Below are positions 33,250 to 44,760 of a DNA stretch of 64,000 bases, piece by piece. The notes under the pieces were generated by a model. That model was given only the letters and a program-made list of their open reading frames with translations. It made no database searches and was not told the DNA's origin. Source of the DNA: Tenrec ecaudatus (Eukaryota > Chordata > Mammalia > Afrosoricida > Tenrecidae); the NCBI RefSeq assembly GCF_050624435.1, contig NC_134535.1, forward strand, positions 128,206,731-128,270,730, in the 5' to 3' direction. The position numbers and the translations under genes were made by a program. Every line of letters begins with the position of its first letter. Within the stretch, counting starts at the first letter, position 1.

Positions 33250-33522
33250 CTTCCTCCGCACTCACTCCACACACCTGTCTGCTCACGATGTTCCTTCCTG
33301 TCGCTCTGGCCCCTCAGCCCATGCTCCTCTGCATTCTGTTAACGTACAGTCTCTGTGTTGACATTTCCAATGACTCCCATTGATAATGTCTTTGTTTTTT
33401 TTTAATAATGTCTTTGTTTTGAACAGAAACAAAAACCCACGCCTTTTGTCATGCCTAGCTATGTCTGGATGACAACCTCACCGTGTGAGACATAAAATAA
33501 CTCTGCCCAGGTGATGAAGTCT
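33250..33522. other. No feature recognised
   Basis: Unique sequence with a direct repeat of TAATGTCTTTGTTTT at about 33,386 and 33,406, separated by a T-run. Confidence 0.4.
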
Positions 33523-33525
33523 CTT

Positions 33526-33720
33526 AGGAGCCCCAACAGGGGCTAACTGAACAATTGGGAAGTACAAGTCCCCCCCAGAGGCATCGGGGAAAGGTGGGGC
33601 GGTCAGTCTGTTACTGAAAAATCCACCACTAAGACCCTCTGGAGTGCAGTTTCACTGAGACACCCAGGGGCCACTGTGAGTTGGGGGCAACTCGACAGCT
33701 GTTTGTTTGTTTTTTTTGTT
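33526..33720 (+). repeat. AfroSINE-type SINE, first arm of an inverted pair
   Basis: TAGGAGCCCCAACAGGGGCT, GTTTCACTGAGACACCCAGG and GGGGGCAACTCGACAGCTGT, then a T-rich tail. The next SINE is 57 bases away in the opposite orientation. Confidence 0.7.
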
Positions 33721-33776
33721 TCCTAGTCAGGTGATATGTTCTGAGGTGGATCTCAACAATCATATTTACTAAAAGG

Positions 33777-33975
33777 AACCAAGCCCAAACCCACTGGCAT
33801 TGAGTGGACTCCAACTTGTGGCCACCCAGCAGGACAGAGCGGAGCTGGCCGTGAGGGTCGCCGAGACTGTCAATCTTTATGGTAAAGGCAGCAGCATCTA
33901 TCTCCCAGAGCGCCTGGGAGATTTGAACCACCAAACTTGCAGTGAGTGGTCCCGTGCTTAAGCCACAGCTCCCTA
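33777..33975 (-). repeat. AfroSINE-type SINE, second arm of an inverted pair
   Basis: Reversed copy: AACCCACTGGCATTGAGTGG, AGCAGGACAGAGCGGAGCTG, GAGACTGTCAATCTTTATGG and TTTGAACCACCAAACTTGCA. The 5' end reads CACAGCTCCC. Confidence 0.8.
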
Positions 33976-33979
33976 TCAG

Positions 33980-34900
33980 GAGAAATGAGGTGGCGATGGA
34001 CAGCAGAAAGACCAAGGCTGAGGCCTTGCGGGCCTGTTTCTGTCTTGCACACAGAGCGCCCCAGCGGGGATCTTGCTCAGATTTCATCCACCTGCCTCCT
34101 CTAGTATTCCTACCACGGGCCCTAGCATCAATCCTCCAAGATCTCAGGTGCCTTCTCTCTACTTTGTCCCGAGGGAGTAGACGTTTCCAAACCAGGAGAT
34201 CTATCCCTGAATTCTCCCGGAATCCACAAGTCCGTTTCCAGTGAACAAATTCAAATTCCCATTCCAGAGGTCTTCCTCATACCCAACACCTCTTCATGCT
34301 GAGTCCTTGCGGGTGGTTCAGTTTCTCCCTGACCACACTCCCCAGACCCCACTTCCATTCATCTGACGCATGGCCTGAGGTAGAGACTCACTCAGGCAGT
34401 CAATAGAAGCTGCTCTTCTGAAAAGTTGCTAGATGTGGTTCCCTCAGCACCCCATGTCCTGTTCATTGGGGTTTCACCCAGGGTCGATCCTAAGACCTCT
34501 TCCAAAAATGTCAGTCCCCTTCACTTTAGTTTGCTCCTAGTGGGACCACAGAATAGACACGATCGTGTTTCCAAATGGCAGCCTGATTTGTTATGTTTCA
34601 GTACATCCCACAATCCCACTGCCCACCCTCACACAATGCTGTTTGTGAAAGATCGGAAGACTAAGGCCACTCATTGGCTGATGATGACACAGGAGACGTG
34701 TGGATTCCTATCTTCCAACCACTTTCCAATTGTGCCCAAAGGCCGTCTGCTTCGCATTAATAGCCCATGCAAACAGTCTGTAAAAGCTGGAGGGAATTTT
34801 TAGTGCTAAAAAGCCAACAAGGCCTTAAAAGTCAGCAAGTCAATGCTTCTCAACACAAATAGTTCTGTGGACAAATAAAGAATTTCAACTTTGATGGCAA
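33980..34900. other. No feature recognised
   Basis: Unique-looking sequence. The 125-codon plus frame at 34,426-34,803 has no recognised domain. Confidence 0.4.
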
Positions 34901-34909
34901 GGTATAGAC

Positions 34910-35088
34910 CAGTGGTTCTCAACCTTCACACTGCCGTGACCCTTAACTACAGCTCCTCATGTTGTGGGGACCCCTCAAATCATAACATTATTCTCACTGT
35001 CATTTGCTACTGTTATGAATTGGGTGACCCCTGTGAAAGGGTCATTGGACCACCAAAGGGGTCGTGACCCACAGGTTGAGAACTGCTG
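34910..35088. mobile_element. SPIN-like non-autonomous hAT transposon (MITE)
   Basis: This 179-base element starts CAGTGGTTCTCAACC and ends GGTTGAGAACTGCTG, near-perfect terminal inverted repeats. Inside are CTCATGTTGTGGGGACCCC, TGCTACTGTTATGAATTGGG, CCCTGTGAAAGGGTCATT and CCAAAGGGGTCGTGACCCAC, a layout I recognise from SPIN ('Space Invader') non-autonomous hAT elements. It is flanked by an 8-bp duplication, GTATAGAC (34902-34909) and GTCTAGAC (35089-35096). The right copy has the TCTAGA core typical of SPIN targets. It has no transposase gene and cannot move by itself. The related rodent URR1 type is an alternative label for the same wider group. Confidence 0.85.
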
Positions 35089-35099
35089 GTCTAGACTCT

Positions 35100-36798
35100 A
35101 GGCAAAGGTGGGGCAAGAGAGATGGTCTGGGGTGATTACTGCTGGTGTTGCCCAGCGCAGAGGGTGGGGAAACCCAGGTGCTCCCCACAGATGCTGGCGA
35201 GATGCTGGCTACTGTGAAAAGATGAGCAGCCGAGAGACACCCATTGTGTATCTCAAAATAACCAACTTTATCAGAAGTCATCTGGGTGACAGCCTCATCT
35301 GACAACGAGGTCTTTTATCGCAGAGCAGCCTCGAGGATGAGCGGCGTGCTCAGAACCTGCATCAACTCACAGATCCAAAGACGAGACCGCCTCCTGGTCT
35401 GAAAGCTCAAATGGTGGGCGTTGGCGGAGGCCAGGGGATGGGAGGACAGTGTGAAATGCTGCCCCCCGGCCATCACCATTAGCCCCTCCACCAGGGATGA
35501 AGGACAAGGACCCACAGGTAAGAGGGGGCTGCAGTCCCTCGCCCCGCGCCTGGGGATGACCAGGCGGCAGAGGCTATGTTAGCAACGGGAGCTACACAAT
35601 TGGTTCATTCCGGTAAGAGACCAGCCTCCCAGTGGAATGTGCCCTGGGAATACGGAGGCCCTCTGCACCCTTAGCATCCAGATCATGACACAGGAGTCAG
35701 GGATTAACCTTGCGGGGGAGGGAGGGGGTGTTTTCCTGCTGCAACACTAGCATGCTGGGTTACAGCCTCCCACATGGGAGAAGGGACGAATCTGGACCTT
35801 AAAATTCTTCCCCGATGAGACCTCTGTGAGCAAAGTCACTCTTCATATTAAGGCATGGGAAAAGGACAGTGAAACAGTAGATCAGGGGTCTTTCTCAGTC
35901 TATTTTCCATACAGAGACTCTCACTGAAATCAAAGGCCTGAACCATTAAAAAAAAACATCAATGATGCAGTCTAAAAGTATCTCAATAATTGTTCTTTAA
36001 AAAAACATGCATGGTTCAAAAGTTGTCTTTATAAAGATCAGGCTTATTGGTTGGCTAGAGACTGGCAGGACCCTGAGAGCATAGCTCTTAATGACCCTTC
36101 AGATCTGACAATGGGACTCACCCCATGGGTTCATTTTCAACCAAACAACCACAGGTGGATGAGGGGACAGGCATGCCAGTGAAGACGCAGAGCTGAGAAT
36201 CACCAACCCTTTGAGGCGAAGAAGGCAGCATTTCCCCAAGGAGGAGGTGCAGGGGGGTCAGGGCACAAGGAGGCAGGGAAACAGGACACACAGGAAGGAA
36301 GTGGGGTAAGTGATTTTCCTTGAGGAAACTGTAATGAATGGGATGTAGCAAACTATGGATGACTTATTGAACGGAAACCTCACTTACTCTGTAAACCTTC
36401 ACCCAATTAACAAGAATATATTTTGAAGTTTGGTTTTTACTCTATTTTGTCATGGGTCAGAGCCACATATACAGTAAAGTGTGTGAACTTTGATGAAGAG
36501 CGTTTTGCCTTATGGCCAGGGCTAGCTCTGGAAGAAGCGGAAGCTCCCCTACCATCATCCCAGGTTCAGACCTGGTAGGGATGTGTCAGTTTCTCTATCA
36601 TGATGCGCTCCCTATGATGGCCACTGTACTGCAGGGAATGTCCAGGGTTTCCCAGACCCCAGGACTCACCTGGACCCCTCTGCCTCCCACCCTCACTTCT
36701 TGCTAAGATGCCATCTAGTGCTGCTCATTCCTTGAAGCCATCCAGCCAGTTGACTAACGCATGGCTGTCCCTGTGTATCAGGGGACTGTCCTCCATAG
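35100..36798. other. No feature recognised
   Basis: Unique-looking sequence with short A-runs at 35,947 and 35,999. No supported exon. Confidence 0.4.
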
Positions 36799-36800
36799 GA

Positions 36801-37505
36801 TTTAAAAAAAACCAACAAAAACATTGTGTTTGGGGCTTGTGCAGCTCTTATCACCATCCATCCATCCATCCATCCATCCATCCATCCATCCATCCATCCA
36901 TCCATCCATCCAACCAACCAGCCATTGTGTCCAGCACAATTGTATATATGTTACCATCATTTTCAAAACATTTTCTTTCTACTTAAGCCCTTCGTATCAG
37001 CTCAGTTCCCCCCTCCCCCACTCTCCCTCCCACATGAACCCTTGATAATTTATAACTATTTTTTCCATGTCTCCTTTCACCCACTTTTCTGTTGTCTATT
37101 CCCCTGTGATGGGGTTTTATGTAGATTACTATGATTGGCTCCCCCTGTTCCCCCCTCCACCTTCCCCTCCTGGTATGGCTACTCCCATTATTGAGGGGTT
37201 TATCTGTCCTGGATTCTCTATGTTCTCTGAGCTCTTATCTGTACCAGGTTACATGCTCTGGTCTAGCCAGATTTGTAAGGTAGAACTGGGCTCATGATAC
37301 TTGGGGGGAGAAAGAATTAAAGAACTAGAGGAATGTTGTATGTTTCATCGCTACTATACTGCACCTTGACTGGCTCATCTCTTCCTTGTGACCCTTCTGT
37401 GAGGGCTTTTAATGGCTGGTTTCCTGAAAGTTGGTCCCCAGTTCTTTCTTCCATAGCATCTATGGGTGGACCCCAATCTCTGAATTTTGGGTGACCAGGT
37501 GAGCA
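36801..37505 (-). repeat. L1 3' UTR/3' end fragment
   Basis: Reversed orientation: the A-run and ACATTGTGTTTGGGGCTTGT mark the tail. A CATC microsatellite follows, then CAATTGTATATATGTTACC, TTTTCTTTCTACTTAAGCCC, AACCCTTGATAATTTATAAC, CACTTTTCTGTTGTCTATTC, GTTTATCTGTCCTGGATTC and GGTCTAGCCAGATTTGTAAG. The first part aligns with the copy at 384-560. Confidence 0.65.
36855..36912. repeat. (CATC)n microsatellite inside an L1 3' end
   Basis: About 14 CATC units. It sits between the L1 tail and the CCATTGTGTCCAGCACA block, so it seems to have grown from a short CATC-like seed in the L1 3' UTR. Confidence 0.95.
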
Positions 37506-37509
37506 CATT

Positions 37510-39690
37510 CACTGTCTACACCACCCAAGGACCCTTCTCTTTCTCCTGGGACTCTGTGTACTGCCTCACTGTCTGTCTTCCTAGCACCTCCCTAAGCTGC
37601 GTTACCACCCATTCCAAACCTTCCCTTTCTAGCCTCCTGTTTGGGAAAATGGCTCTTCTGACATCACCTTTTCTTTCCCATCACTCACAAAAAAATATTC
37701 CCCGTCTGCTCCATACTTTGGCTGGCCATGAGTAAATTAAGGTTGTGGAATTCACACACACAAAAGCATTCTCTCCTTAGCGCCGGACTCTCATCATTTA
37801 AAAGCCACGACTTAACAGAATCGTCTAGTTACAGATTCATAAAGTGACTTGTTCAGTCAATGGACCTTTTTTTTCTGTCCTAAGTGGCAGCTACCCTTCC
37901 CTCGGAGGTAAGGAATCATCGTAGCAGTTCAGGCTTCATTCTCGCTCATCAGTGATCTGGCCACTAGGATTCAGTCTGCGGTCAATGGATGGAGAGGCTT
38001 CCACTTGATGACCCTTTCTGGGTTCACTACCATATTGTCTTCTGTGGCCTAAGCTCTGTGTCTCCGAACTTCCCATGGGGTGCCTCCTTTTTCCTTCCCA
38101 ACCAGGCACCCCTCGGAGATAATGGGGTTCCCAGCCACCGCCATAAACGGAGTCACACATTTTTTGATTCGATTCTTTCCTGGTATTTATACAAGCTACG
38201 TTTTCACTATATGGGAGCCTTCGACATATACAAGAGAACTATGAACACGTTGTAACATAGCTTGAGAATGGCCAGCATGTGACACACGAATGAAACAGGC
38301 ACATGCTGATGGGAAAATGGCACCGAGAGACTTTGCTCAAAGAAGATTGCCGCAAACCTTCATTTTATAGACACAGAAATGTAGTGTCTGAGAAGCATAA
38401 TATAGTGCAAAATGAGACATGCCTGTCAAATAAAGGGGTTCTGTGATGGGAATGGAGGTGGAAGAGGAAGAGGAAGCAGATGCATATGGTTTCGGGAAGG
38501 TGTACTTCTTCACATGGAGATGGGACCTCTCCCCACCTCACTCCCTACTGCCCCATTAGATGGGTGTACTTTAGGATGGGGAAGAAGTGGGATCTGCCCT
38601 CAATTTATAACTAATTATCGATCCAGATATTTATAGTTCTTCTTAAACAGTAAAAGGAGCCCCAGCGATCTCAAAGTAAACAACGCGTGGGTGATACGAG
38701 TTAAGATCTTAATTTGGAAGAAAGATGAAAAGTGATTACAGGCATGATGGAAAATGCATCTCTCTTTCAATAGAGGATATACATGCATTATATAGAATAC
38801 ACACACACACATACATTTAAGTGTGTGTATATAAAACAGTCCAAGAGGTGGAGGATGCGGCGTCAATTACAGGACCAAATCAAGGCGGCGTTCATATCAC
38901 TGAACACACTGTGATTATGTTGATTGGAACCAGATTTAAAGGACCAGGGGGATTTCTTTGGGAACAGAAGAAGACTAAAACATTCCCTCAGAGAGGAAAT
39001 CTCATCAGACTCGGGGGAGGGGAGGAGAATGGAGGGGGTGGGAGGCAGGCACGGCAGGGAGTGGGGAGGGCAGCAAGCTTAACTGTATGACAGAATTTGG
39101 GGAAGTGGAATGAAAATTACTCATCTCTTCACTTCCAAGGGACTAAGAGGAATAGAGCAGGATGAATCCAGCGGTGATGGTGATGGGACAAAGAGAAATC
39201 TGGGGAGGGGAGGCGGGGGGCACGGGAAAGGCAGCTAATAAGGATTGGGATGTTTATCTCTGGTGGGAACAACACTCTCTCTGTTTTGGTAACTGAACAG
39301 GGAAACATCCCTCCTTTCCAGCTGTCAGACTCCAAGGATGGACGCTCATCCCATGTAGGTTTGAAAGAAGTAAGATTAATGGGCGGCTGGAGCAGGGTGC
39401 ATCAAAAGCATCTTCCTAGACACAGTCTTTTGAGGCGAGCTGAGAGGACCCAGAGAGAGGAAGACTCTGGCTTTGGGCCAATCTCTTGGAAAAGAAGACA
39501 GCGAATTCCGAATCCCACCCGTCTGAGCTAGACAGAGCCACTTGCAGCTGTGGCGCATGTGCACAGAGCAAATGACAAAACGGCTCGGCTCCTGCCCAAG
39601 GTTATGCTCACCTGGGGGGAGCTTCCCCAGCACAGGTTTTGAGGGTAAGGCGGCGACAGGAACCGCAGGGAGGAATCTGCACATGGGGAA
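37510..39690. other. No feature recognised
   Basis: Unique-looking sequence with a GGAAGAGGA patch at 38,460-38,480, a short CA/TG patch at 38,799-38,828, and a GGGGA-rich patch at 39,013-39,070. No supported exon. Confidence 0.4.
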
Positions 39691-39694
39691 GGGA

Positions 39695-39800
39695 CTTTGA
39701 GAGTTCCCAGCCTTATCTGACAGCTGAAGAAGCTGAGGTCCCACACGCTCAACATTACAGAGCCAGTTAACGGGAGGGTCGCAACTGGGTTTTATGGCCC
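39695..39800 (+). repeat. MIR-like relic
   Basis: TTATCTGACAGCTGAAGAAG, CTGAGGTCCCACACGCTC and TTACAGAGCCAGTTAACGGG resemble the 'cagatgaggaaactgaggc ... cacagctagtaagtgg' part of MIR. Confidence 0.5.
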
Positions 39801-39954
39801 CAACAAGATTTACATTTCTACCCATATTTTTGTTTATTTTCTTGTTGAGTTTTCGTGCTGTGTTCATGACATCAATTTTGACATACTCAGGGGTCGAGTT
39901 GACCGTATCCGACTCTGGAGGCCTAAGGACAATCAGAAGGCCGAGACAATCAAC

Positions 39955-40131
39955 CCCGACTCTATCGAGCTGCTTCTGACTCATGACCACCCGGAGTGCT
40001 ACAGCATGCAACCGCTCCACAGCCTTTCCTTGGCGGTCATCCTTCAGAAACTACATCACCAGGGCCTTCCCCCGTGGCATTGGCTGGGCTCCAACCAACA
40101 ACCTTCACGTTAGTAGTTGAGCACAAAGAGC
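39955..40131 (-). repeat. AfroSINE-type SINE, diverged
   Basis: Reversed copy: CTTCTGACTCATGACCACCC near its 3' end, ATTGGCTGGGCTCCAACCAA, and AACCTTCACGTTAGTAGTTG in the head. Confidence 0.55.
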
Positions 40132-40169
40132 AGACACCATCCATGGACCTTTGCACTAAGAGTATTAAT

Positions 40170-40343
40170 TAAAAAAAACAACCTAACAAACTCACTGCCA
40201 TTGAGTCACTGCTGACTCATAGCAACCATGTAGGACGGTAGATCTAAAAGCCTCACCTTTCTCGGGAGGAGCTGGCTGGTGGTTTCAAATGGTTGGCCTG
40301 TGGTTAGCAGCCCAATGAAGAATCATTATGCCGCCAGGGCTCA
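40170..40343 (-). repeat. AfroSINE-type SINE
   Basis: Reversed copy: AACTCACTGCCATTGAGTCA, GACTCATAGCAACCATGTAG, GAGCTGGCTGGTGGTTTCAA, GTGGTTAGCAGCCCAATG and CGCCAGGGCTC, immediately after a similar copy on the same strand. Confidence 0.8.
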
Positions 40344-40344
40344 T

Positions 40345-41410
40345 TGCCCTAAGACTAGGTAACTCAAAACCCGGAGGAGGGGCAAGCACCCACTCGACAT
40401 CTCTTCCTTCAGGTCCTTGGATGGTCAGACTGGGGAGCTCACTCATCTCCTAAAGGCCCGCTGTGCTGCCCGTGGCTGAAGTGATGGGAATACCAGAGCG
40501 AACAGTCTGACGAAGATCAGAGGATCCAAATCCTAACCCCAAATTCCTTTTAATTTCATGCCAGTGCTCCCGAAAGGGTGTTTGGGAAGGGCTCACCGTT
40601 CAAGAACACAAAGGGGAATTTCTAGAGGTGGCTGGGCCCTTGATCCTCTCTCTGCCAGAAACAAGCCTAGCATGTTCCGAGAGTTCAGTCACGGGGCTGT
40701 CAAGCCACCTGGGGGAATCCCAAACGACAGCATTTCTCCTCTGCTCACTTTAAGGGAGAGGAATTTCCATGTTCAAGTTGGAACAAGAGCTTCGGACCCA
40801 CAGGGTGGGGGTGGAGCAAATAACATTTCGGTGAGTAGACAGTACTTTCTGAGTACATTTTTCTACCACGTTTGATCGGTGGTTACAGAGTACCCTCTTC
40901 CTGGCTTATCCCCTCGTTTCCCCTCTTCCTCAAGCATCTGTGTTTGCAGTTGTCCACACACAGACACACAGCCGAGTTCTGGAATAAATGGACACCCATG
41001 GCAGTCTGGATCTAAAAGGAGAATCTGTCACAGAGGAAATAGGAAAGACCAAGTAGTTATCATTTAAAAACAACCCAAACACCCCAGGGGCTTGCAGTGC
41101 ATTCTTCTGCCATTCGCCTTGTAGGCTGACTTTGGATTTAGCTCACTCTTTGGGTACAATTGGCATGGACCTCAGTTCTGTTCCCACAGAGTGCCAATGG
41201 CTCTCCTCACCATAGGGCACAGCGGGGCCAGGCTGGCCTGCTAGGAAGGGAGAGACGTGGAAGCCACATTTCAGGCTGAGGTTTAAGGCTCAGGCTTCCT
41301 CCGTGACAGGTGGGATAGAGCTCCACCTGGAGACTGCAGCATGAGGCCCTTCCACCTTGGGCTGGTGATCCCCTCACCATACTCCATGCTCTCCAGAGAA
41401 CCTGAGCCAC
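40345..41410. other. No feature recognised
   Basis: Unique-looking sequence, no supported exon. Confidence 0.4.
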
Positions 41411-41411
41411 G

Positions 41412-41930
41412 TGCGGCAGTTACATAAGCTGTTGTCAATTTGAGAGTCTTCAGGGTGAAGGGGGCGGAGTTTAACCTGCCAATCAGGTCACAGCTTGATG
41501 ACCTCATGTGCCTGCACTAAGGAGATAAATAGCGTGCTGGAGGCAGGACACATGCTTACTTCCTGTGAGACAGTTCCTTTGACAAGACACATGGAACTAT
41601 GGAACTATGCTAGAGCTCTGGAGCTGGAGGAGCTACATGGAGACCCCTGCCAACACTGAGAGGCTTACAACGCCACTGGATCCACAGGACCCTCCACTCA
41701 CTGGCCTGTGATCTTCCTGCATATAGCTTCATTGCATGTATTTCAGCAGTCTACAGAAGACTTTATAGATTGCTATCGTACATATGGGCTAATATTGGAC
41801 TTATGGACTTGATCTGGACCAGGCTGAGATGTTTTCTCAATATTCAATTGCCCTTGTATATAAACCTCTTTCTTATACACATGCGATTGTCTCTATGAAT
41901 TGGTTTCTCTAGTCTACCCAGGCAAACACA
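41412..41930 (+). mobile_element. LTR-like repeat, copy 3 of 4
   Basis: It starts TGCGGCAGTTACATAAGC and ends CAAACACA. Shared landmarks: CTGTTGTCAATTTGAGAGTC, ACAAGACACATGGAACTATG, CACTGGCCTGTGATCTTCCT, CATATGGGCTAATATTGGAC, GTATATAAACCTCTTTC and TTGGTTTCTCTAGTC. The usual ATAAAGC reads ATAAACC here. Confidence 0.75.
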
Positions 41931-42014
41931 CCCTACGTTTCCTCTCAAGGAGGGCTGAGAGCCGGCCTTTTAGTTCCGGCTCTGCTACTTCACAGCTAGA
42001 TGGTCTTGAGCACC

Positions 42015-42248
42015 TCATGCCCTCTTTTCAACGTTGCTGCTGGTGCTGGCTGCCCCACCCTGGCCACCCGATGCACCCAGGAAAGAAACACTGCCCAGCC
42101 ATACGCCATCCAGAGGGTCTTCCATGACTGATTTTGAAGGTGGTAACTTTCCTTCCTCATCCTTCTTAATCTGGAAGCTCCGCGGAAACCTGTTCCGCAT
42201 CTTAGCAACATGCGAGCTTCCCCTGACGGACAGGAGATGCATTGGCTG
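42015..42248 (-). repeat. Long tRNA-Gly-headed SINE, 3' portion
   Basis: Reversed copy: CACCCGATGCACCCAGGAAA, AATCTGGAAGCTCCGCGGAA, ACCTGTTCCGCATCTTAGCA and GAGCTTCCCCTGACGGACAG. The tRNA-like head is barely visible at the right end. Confidence 0.65.
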
Positions 42249-42589
42249 AGAAGAGAGCCCAGCATTTCGAGAGCACATTTGAATAGATCGGCACCAGCAC
42301 TGCCACAGACCCCCACTGCACCCAAAGCCTCAACAAGGAGCACAAAGAAGTTTCTTGTGAATGTTTCTAAGGTAGTCACCCCTGCCTCTGGGTTACTGAG
42401 GGAAGCTGAAGGCAAGCCTTGGCTGGAGCTGCTACTGCATGGCTCAGTGGGTCACGGGCCTGGGGTTCAAGGACCCAGAAGTACTAGAGAGTAGTTAGTT
42501 ATCTGGCCAATGAGCAGCATGGTGCATGGGGAAGAGGGTGGGCCGGGAGGTCGGATAATTCGCTTGCTCTTCTCCCTCCTCAGACTGTG

Positions 42590-42790
42590 TGTGACCTGGA
42601 GTGATCACACCACTCCATTCACCCTCAGCCTCCCCAGCTATAAAACAAAGTTAACAAAGCAATACCTCCCAGAGGGGTAGATGCGGCACTTCATGATCAA
42701 GGCTGGGGGCACGCCCTGCCTGGCATGCAGCAGGCGCTCAATCAAGAGCAGTTGCCTTGTATGAACCCCCAATAAAATGATTTGAAAAAA
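42590..42790 (-). repeat. MIR-like relic followed by an L1-like polyadenylated end
   Basis: Reversed MIR features: CCTCAGCCTCCCCAGCTATA, AAGCAATACCTCCCAGAGGG and GCATGCAGCAGGCGCTCAAT. At 42,767-42,790 CCCCCAATAAAATGATTTG and an A-run resemble the plus-strand tail of the local L1 family, only a few tens of bases long. Confidence 0.5.
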
Positions 42791-43169
42791 CAGAAGAAGC
42801 ACTCCCTTCCTGTTCCTACTGGTCAACTCCCAGAGGCCAAAGCCGGCCTTCTCCCTGCCTCACGTGACTGCCAGCTGTTCAGAGAAAGAACATAAGCCCA
42901 TGTTGTCATGGCATTCCTACCTTAGAAAGCAGATATCAAAAACTGTCATTCCTGGCAGCAGGAATCTTTCCAGATCAAAGGGGCCTCTGCAGCTGCATCA
43001 GCTGCCTGATCCTGGCAACAGGCTCTGGCCAGAGATCCACGCCGTTGCCTTGAACCTGGCCCTCTGAGAAGCTGTGCTGGACTAGCCAGCACTGCTCCTG
43101 AAGCCACTCCCTTGTGAAGGCACAGGCATTGCTGTCTTGCATGGACAGAGAACACTACCCAACAGAGGG

Positions 43170-43330
43170 TAGGCAACTGAACTTATTTATAGTCTTGGCT
43201 CGGGCACTTGGTACTTGTACAGACTTGGGCTTATCGCTTCACCTCTCTGCTCCATAGTCACCAAATCTGGAACACCAGGAGAATACCTGCCTACCTTAGG
43301 AGGCACTTTTCAGCTCCAGCTAATAAAATT
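43170..43330 (-). repeat. MIR-like relic
   Basis: CTTGGCTCGGGCACTTGGTA, CTTCACCTCTCTGCTCCATA and GAATACCTGCCTACCTTAGG follow the reversed MIR order (symptoms of 'ttaacctctctgtgcctcagt'). Confidence 0.5.
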
Positions 43331-43374
43331 TGCATCTTAAAGGGATACGAATAACTTTGCTGGTTGCCAGCTGC

Positions 43375-43550
43375 TGCCTAGTTAATACGGACTCATCACC
43401 TCCCGTTGTTAGTGTGTAACTGTCCTTAGACACCGGTTGTTCAAGTAGGTTAGAGTCTCGCTGTGTTCCATAGGGTTGTTTTGGGTGAACTTGAACCTCT
43501 CATCTTTTGGCTAGCTCCTTAGCCATTTGCACACCCAGGGATTCCAGTAA
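43375..43550 (-). repeat. AfroSINE-type SINE, highly diverged
   Basis: TAATACGGACTCATCACCTC (3' end) and TGAACTTGAACCTCTCATCT, TTTTGGCTAGCTCCTTAGCC (reversed head). The middle is poorly matched. Confidence 0.5.
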
Positions 43551-43874
43551 CGCTACAAGTGTTACAGAAATGGAAGGAAGGATGACAACGATACTGATGA
43601 CACACATGTCACAGGCGGAGGTCTTTACTAACGAGGTTCCCCATACTCCTCAGGGGTGAAGAGATTACCATAGCCTTACCTTGCGAGGCCTCACCCCACC
43701 CCCACTCCTAGGACACAACACGGACACCTAAATCAAGCATGTCACAAAGAAGCAGTGGGTGCTTGATAAGTTATGTGCACATTAAGATAGAACATGGCCC
43801 TTCTGGATTGTGATCATAGAACAAGTTTCTTTAGAGCGAAGCTTCCAAAATGTGGTCCCTCGTCTGAGGTCCTC

Positions 43875-44087
43875 AAACTCCAAAACAAATGCACTGCCTT
43901 CGAGTCCATGCTGACTCATCATGACCCTAGAGGACAGGGCAGAAGCGCCCCGGTGGGTTTTCAAGACTGACTCGTTAGGGGAGTAGGAAGCCCTGTCTTT
44001 CTGCCATGGAGCCCCTAGAGGTGTTGACCTGGTGTGTCTTTGTGGTTCGATGCCCGAGGTATAACCACACTGCCACCAGGGCTCCTC
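43875..44087 (-). repeat. AfroSINE-type SINE
   Basis: Reversed copy: AATGCACTGCCTTCGAGTCC, CTAGAGGACAGGGCAGAAGC, GAGTAGGAAGCCCTGTCTTT and CACTGCCACCAGGGCTCCTC. Well preserved. Confidence 0.85.
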
Positions 44088-44089
44088 AG

Positions 44090-44632
44090 AATCACCAGGG
44101 AGGGGTTAATGTTAAAGATTCTCAGCCTCCACTCAGGCTTACTGAATCAACATCATCAAAGGATTGGAACCCAAGACTGCATTCTTAGAGAAGTCTCTCA
44201 CAGTGACGCTAATAAATACCGAGTTGGGTGACCCATGTTCCCTTTGTGCTCACCCTGGCAAGAATCTCTCCACCACCCAACCAGCGCCATACCTAGCAAA
44301 GGTACTAATGACAAAGAATTCACTGAACTGAGCTGACTGTCCAAGTTAGGAGCGGTACAAGATAGAATTAACTGGGGTTTCTCAATGGGGAGGAGAACGC
44401 ATGCCATCTACCTATGCCAGTGATCCCTTCCCAGGGAAGTACACCACGATAAAGAGTATTGGTTCTGTGCATAAACCAGGGAAACGCACAACTCAGGCCA
44501 CGCTCTGTTGCCATGGGGAAGAGGACATCACTTCTCCCCACTTGTATCTCAGGGCCGCATGATAAGCAGACAGATGAAAGATGCCCCTCTTACCTTTTCA
44601 TTGTCATTACAAAATCATAGATATCCGATCGT
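44090..44632. other. No feature recognised
   Basis: Unique-looking sequence, no supported exon. Confidence 0.4.
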
Positions 44633-44639
44633 GAATGGG

Positions 44640-44760
44640 CTAATCCAACCTCCTGATTTTACAGGAATGAAAACTGAGGCCCCGAGAGAGGCAGTAGCTT
44701 GCCACAGGTCACTTGGCATGTTGGTAGCTGAATACAGCAGTATTGTTACCCCAGCCCTCC
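44640..44760 (+). repeat. MIR relic
   Basis: GATTTTACAGGAATGAAAAC, TGAGGCCCCGAGAGAGGCAG and AGCTTGCCACAGGTCACTTG match the MIR core. Confidence 0.6.

Noticed and set aside
36855-36912. CATC array as a CRISPR-like or regulatory tandem
   Set aside because: Plain tetranucleotide microsatellite in an L1 3' end, with no spacers.
39376-40020. 214-codon minus-strand open frame, the longest after NTF3
   Set aside because: It spans a MIR-like relic and a SINE, has no recognisable domain and lacks a gene-like start.
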